Assembly (NCBI RefSeq): GCF_014805685.1
Contig: NC_060885.1
Coordinates: 13,208,132-13,272,131, forward strand
Reading direction: 5' to 3'
From: Silurus meridionalis
Taxonomy: Eukaryota > Chordata > Actinopteri > Siluriformes > Siluridae
Length of the DNA: 64,000 nucleotides
The notes under the pieces are model-generated. The model saw only the letters and a program-made list of their open reading frames with translations, had not been told where the DNA came from and did no database searches. The position numbers and the translations under genes were made by a program. Shown piece after piece: positions 55,946-64,000 of the stretch (positions within the stretch are counted from its first letter, which is position 1; every line of letters begins with the position of its first letter).

Positions 55946-56544
55946 TTAATCTGATTCATCTATCCAGCTAATTATCAAGTTCTGTCGATTTGTCAGGGCA
56001 GGGAAATTTAGACCTTTGTGATATGACACTGGTGTATGATTCTACAAATCTACCCTATACCTTTCTATTTTCAACTACAGATTTGGATTACTACAACTAC
56101 AATTCCTCTTTCTGATACAACTCAAATTTCATAAAGTATTGATTTGACATGGTGGCAGTTAATACAAAATATTGTTATGCTCATTCGCAAATCTATATTT
56201 TTAACACAGTGGGGGTTGTTCATCTTCCCAGCCTGGACTTGGACAATGTTACACATTACATTTATAGCTCTTGGTTGATGTCAAATAAATATATCCAGAA
56301 ACAGGTTCACTAGGACACAACTGAGAATACCATCGCTCTACAAACTAAAGATAAAAATATATGCTTCCTTTGTTGTTTAACATGTAAACATAACCTATGA
56401 TGGGAAACTGAACCATAAATCTCATTGTATTTCCACAATAATTCCTACATTATAAAACCCGCACTTGGAATCTGGTTCTTTTTAAAACGTTTCTGCTGTA
56501 GTTTCTGCCATTTGAAGAATAAGCTTTGATGTGATATTTTTAGG
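55946..56544. other. Unique sequence, nothing recognised
   Basis: No repeat family or exon was seen. Confidence 0.4.
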
Positions 56545-56720
56545 ATCTGTGATACAGAGGGTAGCATTGCTGACTCACAGCTGGATCGATGCGCTGTGGG
56601 TCTGCATCAGATTCTCAGTTTTCCTCCCACTTCCCAAAAAAACGCCAGTAGGTTGATTGACAGTTTCGGAAAGTTATTGAGACTTTTTAGAGAGTTAGTG
56701 CATTCTTTTATGACCAATTC
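56545..56720 (+). mobile_element. SINE-like repeat, family S1 fragment
   Basis: GAGGGTAGCATTGCTGACTC, ACAGCTGGATC, TTTTCCTCCCACTTCCCAAA and GCCAGTAGGTTGATTGAC match the head and middle of family S1. Confidence 0.65.
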
Positions 56721-57777
56721 ACAATGATTTTTAAACAAATATTACGTTATTAAATTGTGATGTAGTAATTCATATATTTTTATTTCATAGCACTCCCAAA
56801 ATAATGTATTGTAGTATACAAAGTTACACAGGCCAATGCTGTGATCAGAGTAATCAATGTGCATGATGCTCAAAGAACAATGGTGGTTGTTGATGCTTGA
56901 CTTGTTGAGATGCCTCTTTAATTACACTCATCACAGCCTAAACAGCAGGCTGATTAAATGCTAGTGATTGGGGCTACATGGTTCGATCATTTTGAATTGA
57001 CTACCTGGTGAGTATGCTTTATTTAGTCACAATGGAGAAGCTGCATCGTGGTGTGCTCCTGCTATTGTCTGGCAGATTTTGATAGGCATGCACAGCTTTG
57101 TTCTGCTCTGTTGGTTAAATAAAAGGAGAACAGACCAGCTGCAGCAGATGTGTGTGTGTATGTGTATTCATATAGACTCAAAAAACACAACAGAATCTCC
57201 CAGATTCTTTTGACACAATACAAATTAGCCATTAACAATAACCACTTTGGAAATAAGTCAATGAATCATAAATGAACTTATTATTACTAATGAATGGCTT
57301 CCTCAGAATTAAGTTACAATTTCACTTTAAATATCATTTATATATGACTTGTCATTTCTAATCTTATGTGGTGTGCCTATGTGTAGAAGCTATTTGGTTG
57401 TGACTGATGTTGATGTAAGCTTTGGCGGGTCTGATTTTCCATTAGTATTTTCTGCTCCTCCAAAGTTGCATTTCATCTCCACCCATGAAAGTCTCACCAA
57501 ACCACCGCCAACACACCACAGATTGGAATCAATCCAGTATGCTGATGGTTATCATTTAGAAATATCACTATTCACTGCACAAAAATGCCCACTCAATAAT
57601 GACTTAACATATTTTGACTTGAAGTCTTTCAAAATAATCTCACACCTCACCTGAACACTTACAGAACATGACTTCAGTGTTATTAAAAAAAAAAAAAAAA
57701 AAAAAAAAGATTCATAGATTGAGGTTAGGCATGAGGCAATCATCTGCATTACTTTGAGAAGAAAAAAAGCATATCTT
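56721..57777. other. Unique flank with poly(A) at 57685-57708
   Basis: The sequence at 56880-57120 is repeat-free and complex, a candidate regulatory element. A 101-codon frame at 57349-57654 has no motifs. Confidence 0.35.
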
Positions 57778-57950
57778 CATGGTGCTTGCTTTGTGCATAG
57801 GGGCATTGACAGGGTTTGGACTCCTAATTCAAGTGAAAGAACGATTTTATGCTACCACACCCAAAGAAATCCGATACAACTGTGTGCCTCCAACCGTGTG
57901 GTAACAGTTTAGGAAAGGACCATATTTGGCTTGAGAATTCTAATAATTGG
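57778..57950 (-). pseudogene. Decayed Tc1-like transposase fragment
   Basis: CATGGTGCTTGCTTTGTGCA and AGGGGCATTGACAGGGTTTG correspond to the reversed HDNAP region of the family at 40833. ACAACTGTGTGCCTCCAACC and AACAGTTTAGGAAAGGACCA are the following end blocks. No frame survives. Confidence 0.7.
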
Positions 57951-60434
57951 TCGATATAGTTTATATGTGAATTAATAATTATTATTTTTTGTATTGTTAT
58001 TATTAACGACAACATCTAATTGAAATTACATTTATTGAAACAATCAGAAACTAAAAACCTTTTACCTTTTGTACTAGACTGTATTTAAGGTTTTTTATTA
58101 ACAGCTTAGCATGTGCCTTCCTTTTAAACATCACATTAGCATATGTTAAAGACCAAGTCTCCAGATCCTCTGCATCACTGACCAGGAAAAAAAATAGTGA
58201 AGAAATGAATAATTGCTATTCTGCATTATTTTGGTATGAAAAGAAAAAACAGACTTTTGACCATGTATATATACTAAATATATATCAGAGTTGATCCAGC
58301 AGCACCTTCCCACCCATGTGGATACATACTTTGCTTAGCTTTCTACATTCCTAATGAAAAGATCATCAGTTTCTCTACCCATGGAAGTGCTGAGCTCATG
58401 TCTGTGGACGGAAATGGAAATTTTCCCCATCTTATTGGCTTTCTCCATAAACCACATAATGACACCGGACTTTGTGTTTTAAACATCAAATGCAGCGCTT
58501 TTCAACCATGGTAAAATAAAGTGTGATTCATTAGTGCAAATGCAGGATACAGATGGCTCATATAAAGTAATGAAGCCATTGAAATTTACATATGTTTCAC
58601 TTGAAATGTAAAGCATTAGTGCTCATATAAATAAAATAAAAAAGTGGAACAACCATCAGCTGCTTTGTGTGTTGGATGAAGTGACCTGCATGTTGACATT
58701 TCGACTTTAAACACAGGAACACTGCCAACACCAACATGCGCCAAATAGAAAGGAGAGACGAAGGAAAAATACTTCACCAAGATGAGGAGACATCTTTAAA
58801 TAAAGGCCATGTTTCTCTACCAAGGAAAGAGAGCGATAGATAGTGATTTTGGACTGACCTTTCCGAGATGTGAGAAAATGTCAGCGCCAAAAGAAAAAAG
58901 AAAAGCACAACTATAATGAGTTGTGGTAAAATATAAAGGTTGTGGTATATGTGCACTAGGTGGCAAAGAGAGATTTTATAAACATGCAGTTCAGAATGAC
59001 ATCCCAAAGAAGCTCCCATCCCCCGCAAAGAAGCTGGAGCAACACCCTGGGGAAACCGGGGGCTGGGAAGAGCTCTCTCTTTTTCTCTGGCCCCTTTTAA
59101 CATACTGACAGATGTTGTGTGTGGCCTAAGGCAGCAGGCCTGTGCTGAAGAGAGTGAATCACTCAATACATCTCCTCCTCCATTGCACTAAACACACACA
59201 GGCTCATAAGCACAGGACAATGTAGTAAGCAACAAGAAGCCATGACATGGACTGCAACTAAACCTGCATGACCCGTGGCGATTCGTTAAGGTGCAACCTA
59301 TGCTGTTTACCCGATCTTCTAGTACGTTATATTCGACCCACTTTTGTGATGCAGAAATGGAAGTCAGAGTTTATGAAACGGGGGGTGTGGGTGTGTACGA
59401 GTTTAATAGAACCAAAAAAAAAAAAAAATAAAATCTGAACTGGCTGCAAGCACTGATGCACACTTCTAAGACACAGTTGGGTAACTGTCATTGTTCCTCC
59501 AGCTGTCTCAGAGACATCACTTACTACCTTCTGTCACCAGAGCTGACATTCCACAAAAAAATGCACACAGACTAATTTTACTTCTGTATCTTAACAACTG
59601 GATCCTAGGCAAGATTCAATTGTACAATTCCTTCTTGCACAATAGAAACAACTAGTAATATTTCCCTCTACATTGTTTTTATTGTTTCTATTATCTATTG
59701 CTATGTTAACATATTCAGATGATACGGAATAGAGATTCAGGCAACTGCTTAAAAGGAATTATTTGATATTCATGTATTGTTTTTTTTTTATCTCATCTCA
59801 TCTGCATTGAGATGAAAGTGATTAATAGTATATTAAGCTCAAGACAGGAGTTTTAGCGTCATTCACAGTGGCTCCTGGAGGCAGGCTCAATACGGCCCCA
59901 AAGATCGTCCGGATCTATACGCCAGATCGGCAAAGCATGCTTGGCAGCCATTTTGGATACAGACAAAGAAGTAAGTGAAGAGTAAGGAAGACAGTTGCGT
60001 CAAGAGACTTGGAGCACCGCCAAAGCTCTGGCACTGTTTAGGCCACAGTCTGCTTTACTCATTTACTTGTGAAACACATTGGGCAGTATTTTCCACAGTT
60101 TTTAAGCAGTACAACAGTACATATAAAGATAAAAACTTCTAGATTGTTAACCTGCAATCCCTGATTTCTGTAATGTCTGATTCAAGACTTGTAAAAACAT
60201 ATAATTGTGAGTGAGGGTTTTATGAAAACTGATGCATGCACCAGGAAGAAACTCTTCAGACTCAACAAAAAGACTCTTCAGTAGCTCAGTTTCATCTGTA
60301 AGTGGATCATCATGATCTTGATTTCAGGTTCTGAAATTATACCATCAAGCAAACAGCCCTCTCCCAGAGTTCTTGACATGTAATCAGTAAGTTGGAATCA
60401 CTTGGTCAGGTCTGAATAAAACAGAAGATGCTAT

Positions 60435-60437
<3 letters not shown>
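57951..60437. other. Unique flank, nothing recognised
   Basis: A 130-codon minus-strand frame (58774-59166) is the longest here and has no recognisable motif or splice context. The stretch at 59860-60060 is GC-richer and unclassified. Poly(A) at 59415-59428. Confidence 0.4.
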
Positions 60438-60481
<44 letters not shown>

Positions 60482-60482
60482 T
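60438..60482. repeat. (CA)n(TA)n microsatellite
   Basis: CA to 60466, then TATATATA. Confidence 0.95.
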
Positions 60483-63339
60483 TCACTGGAGTTTTGAAAA
60501 AATAGCAGACAGCAAAGCTTGACTGCTGCATTAATTGGCCAGCTCCAGAAACACACATTATTATGTAGTAAAGATAATAAAGAGCAGTTGTATAATCTCA
60601 AGACAAAATCCCTTTAAATAGACTTTGGTGTCTTAAATATACATTCAAATATTTTTTTGTTAAAAAATGAACAAAAATTGTAAAAAAAATAAAATAAAAT
60701 AATAAAATAATAATAATAATTAAAAAAAAATCAATATATAAATAAAAACGTGTACCTACACTATGAGTTTCCCTCAAATTACTGTGATTCTGTGCCAGTC
60801 CTGTATCGGGGTGTAGCATTGAAAATGGCTTCATACACCACACCAGATACATCAATGCATATAACCAGTCAGGACAAGAGAGAAATAAAACAATATGAGA
60901 GAATAAACTAACCAAATGGAAGCATGTTAGAGTGAGTGTTCATACTATAATAGAAAAAAGGGAAAGGAACAGTGGAGTTTTTTTATTCGTGTCAAACAGT
61001 TCGTGTTGGTTGGATGCTACTGATTGCTTGTCAGGCAATTTACCTTCAATGTGAAGCTGGAAACCATCATTTGGTATGAAAATGTAAAAAAATAAAATAC
61101 CAGTTTTATTTTTCTAGGTGAACAATTGAGACAACTTAAGTCATCACTATAAATATATAAAAAAATAGATATTTCTGAACTTTTTTCATAAATGAACTAC
61201 TCTGCCAAAGTCTCAACATTTCCATCTTTGAATATCGGTTGTAATCAATACGCTTTTAGGAGGACGACACATTAGCACACCTCTATATACGTCTGTACTG
61301 AGACCAAGAGACCTCACTGCGCTAATGCCGGGGGGAAAATACACCAGGTATGTAGCCAGACTAAGATCAATGTGAAGGAACTCAGTCGTCATGACGAAGA
61401 TCTTCAATCCATGCCGGAAATCTGTAGAGAGCAGGAAAGGGTTGTGCAGACACTGCCTCTTAGTTTGTCTTTATGTACATGTGGCCTAACTTTTAAGGTT
61501 TAACTTGTGGTATACACACACACACACGGCTTTGTGCCAGCTCCGGTGGCAGGAAGTATAGTTGGAGCCAAGTGGTCTGAGTGGCTGTGTGTCTAGCAGT
61601 GTATGTTTATGCATCAGCAAAAGGAAGGTGAGCTCAAAGAAAGTAGACCAGCACCTGTGGGAGAGACGGAACAGGCTTGGGAGAGGAATATTAAGCTTGA
61701 TTTAATCAGTGCTTCCTCCCTTGCCGATATGACAGATGGCCCAGGGCCTTGACAGGGGATCATTGCTGTCCCAAAGCTCGCAGTGTCAAGTTGCACTCAT
61801 CCTCGCTCAGGGGGGAAAGGGAATCTCAGTGCTGATGCTTATGAAGCCCACATTGCTGACAGTTACCAATCCGAGAGGCTCTGGAATTTCCAAGTATTAC
61901 TATGAAGAGTTGATGGCATTGATATAATCGAAGGCTTGGGAGAAGAGCTCACTTACAACTTAAATACTTGCCACCACTTGTACTAACCGCTCATGGAGAA
62001 ATTTAGCAAATAAGCCAGAACGAATCGTTCGTCAGCAAACCGGTTCATCGGGTTTAATGCAGATGACAAAATATATAAGATGGAAAAATGACTGCAGTTT
62101 GACATAAGCACTCACTGGCCTAAAAATGCAAAGACTAGCAGATTACACTTTAAATTTGTCATAAGGTGAAACAATCGTTAATTCAAATCCAATTACAATA
62201 ACCAATAATGTATTACATTACCTTTTCATCTAGAGTGCCAAACATTTAAAATCACACTACATCTAATGCAAAAAGAAGCAAATAACGTCCATCATTAGGT
62301 TCAGTATGCAAGACTAACAGATTTCAGACACTTGTACTGAAATATACTATGACCAAATGTGCCCAAAGAAAGCTGTGCAACCCGATGTTTAAGCTCCCCA
62401 AGAGATCAAGGCTGAGGACACTATTTTAAGTCTGGCTAGTTTCTTATCCCTCTTTGGATAAAACCTAGATAAATCAACATCCCTACAATCACATACTACA
62501 ATCCAAATAAGTAGAGAAATCCAACAAGCATAACAGGAGAGCCATAAATAAGGCTGTAATATAGAAATAGAAGCACTAGGACTTGAGCGAAAACATGTTT
62601 GTTGATATTCTACAAACTAGTGCTAAAATGAATATTTAATAGTCTAATTAGAGCCACGATTTCTTGATTTTAAAAAGATGTCGAGTTACCCACACGTCAG
62701 GGTCGATGCCTTAACCGTTTCAACAACCTTTAGAAAAATAATACAGATTTAATACACAAATGACCATAGATGGGTTTGTTCTATGCAAAATATTTAGCTA
62801 GCCAGCTAGAGTTAGTCAGCTAGCTCCATCAGGTGAGAACTGTGGACCTAACCACTTCATAAGTTTAATGCAAGCCTACACGTGAGCACACAATCATTAC
62901 AGCAGAGGTTTTGCACTTTCACCTTATGCTCAGCAACTGAGTTTTAAACTGCATTTTTTTTTTTTTTAAATGGTCATGTTTCTATAATACTGAAGAACAA
63001 GTAACAATAATTTGTGAAGCCCCAAATTGCCATATTAAATAGCTTGTCAGTACACCACTTGGGCAAACTACTTAGCATGGGATTTTGTGGTTTGGGATGG
63101 AGCCCTGAATTCCCTTTGATCTGACTTGGCACGCTCAGCAATGGGATTAATCCTTGCAGCAAAGAAGCAAACAGCAACCCACATTATGAAACATTCTCCC
63201 ACAAGTTGCCTGTAATAGCATCTATATACCAGAGCAGGTAAAATCCCAAAATCTCATATCCAGCAAGTTGCCATAATAGTATCAACTTTGCTTTTAAATA
63301 TGAAAAAGAACACGCCAGCAAGCAAGAGCATTGTTTGTA
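60483..63339. other. Unique flank; complex sequence at 61200-61930
   Basis: A minus-strand frame at 61427-61213 follows an acceptor-like CTGCTCTCTACAG and stays open for about 70 codons, but matches nothing I know. The 61600-61930 block is repeat-free and may be conserved. The rest is AT-rich with no signal. Confidence 0.35.
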
Positions 63340-64000
63340 GATTTTATTTTATGTACACCATGTAAAAAAATTCCACTGATCTGAGGACAGCGGTCGAGTG
63401 TCTTTGCACTGGCACACGCACAACTGTCCTCCTTTAAATTCATTTCAGGAAGGAGGGGGGAAAAAAAATGTGATCCTTAAAAAGTACAAGAACCTACTAT
63501 TGAAATGCAGTGGTGAGGCGCTTTGCAGTGAGCTTAAAATACACCTCCGCTCGGGTTTGGCTCCCTTCCCCCACATCATTTCCTCCCTGGTTTCCATGCC
63601 TGCTCCCTGACTAAAGTGGCTCTTTAAATTCTCAGGGCCCTAAAAGATCAATCGTGGACCAGAAAGACCTTTTTCTCTTCCACCTGAAGGAGATAGAAAA
63701 GTCGAACCTGCAGCATGAAAGAATCTCAATTTTGCTTAGTGCTCGGGGCACACAGGTATGGAAATCGTAGTACCATAACAGCAGGTATTCGTTTTTTTTT
63801 TTTAAAGCTTTAATAAAGATGTGATGCATAGGAGTTTACACTTCTGTCCATTTCTCCAGTGGAAATTTTCATTTAGTGGGAGACGGTGGTGGGAAGGAAA
63901 AACAAACGCAGGTTGCCAAAAAAAAAAAAAAAAAAAAAAAAGACTAACCACAATAATACAGTGTACACAACTAGTTCCTGAAAGCGTCTTGTTTTCTCTC
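63340..64000 (-). other. Possible 3' UTR of an unseen minus-strand gene
   Basis: On the minus strand an AATAAA signal (63348-63343) is followed within 20 bases by CA-type cleavage context. A GTGTTCTTTTTC stretch follows, a good polyadenylation-site arrangement. The 650 bases upstream in transcript sense are non-repetitive, stop-rich and GC-richer than the flanks. No coding end is visible, so the parent gene cannot be named. It could equally be ordinary intergenic sequence; an AATAAA also occurs on the plus strand at 63811. Confidence 0.3.

Noticed and set aside
58774..59166. 130-codon minus-strand frame
   Set aside because: No recognisable domain, no promoter or splice support; hydrophobic part comes from T-rich sequence.

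Overview
This is animal nuclear DNA, almost certainly from a ray-finned fish. The evidence is the density of TA/CA microsatellites, Tc1-like transposons with their decayed relatives, tRNA-type SINE copies, non-LTR retrotransposon tails and a pogo-like element, all of types I know from teleost genomes. The repeat mix suggests an otophysan such as a catfish, but that is inference. Nothing looks prokaryotic: there are no operons, and apart from one transposase the open frames have the lengths expected by chance.

The one host exon I can name is on the minus strand at 34299-34225. It is the first coding exon of INPP5A (type I inositol 1,4,5-trisphosphate 5-phosphatase), with an ATG in good context and a GTAAGT donor. 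It lies in a CpG-rich block (about 34055-34920) with a perfect CRE palindrome and a TATA-like box in the expected promoter position. Bases 1-34224 are therefore read as intron 1, because I found no exon 2. Bases from about 34920 to the right edge are read as 5' flank, with a possible 3' UTR of an unseen upstream gene at the extreme right.

The intron holds, left to right: a decayed Tc1 fragment (2.6 kb); a dispersed repeat, a hairpin and a 490-bp TA/CA array (2.9-3.7 kb); a structurally complete Tc1-like transposon with an open 340-residue transposase (4558-6174); a probable hAT relic with a LINE fragment and other repeats inside it (10.4-12.2 kb); a 1-kb tandem duplication whose second copy carries a perfect five-unit 65-bp minisatellite (13673-15959); fold-back structures (18.0-18.5 and 24.0 kb); a pogo-type MITE (22386-22690); SINE copies; and ATCT/GATA and GA arrays next to the first exon.

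The right half (35-64 kb) is non-coding as far as I can see. It contains further Tc1 relics (40.8, 46.5, 54.4, 57.8 kb), a pogo-like element with a recognisable transposase remnant (43383-44301), LINE tails (42.1-42.7, 55.5-55.9 kb), SINE copies and microsatellites, separated by unique sequence that may include conserved regulatory elements. I see no undescribed multi-gene system. The best leads are the intact Tc1 element, the recent nested duplication and the fold-back repeats.
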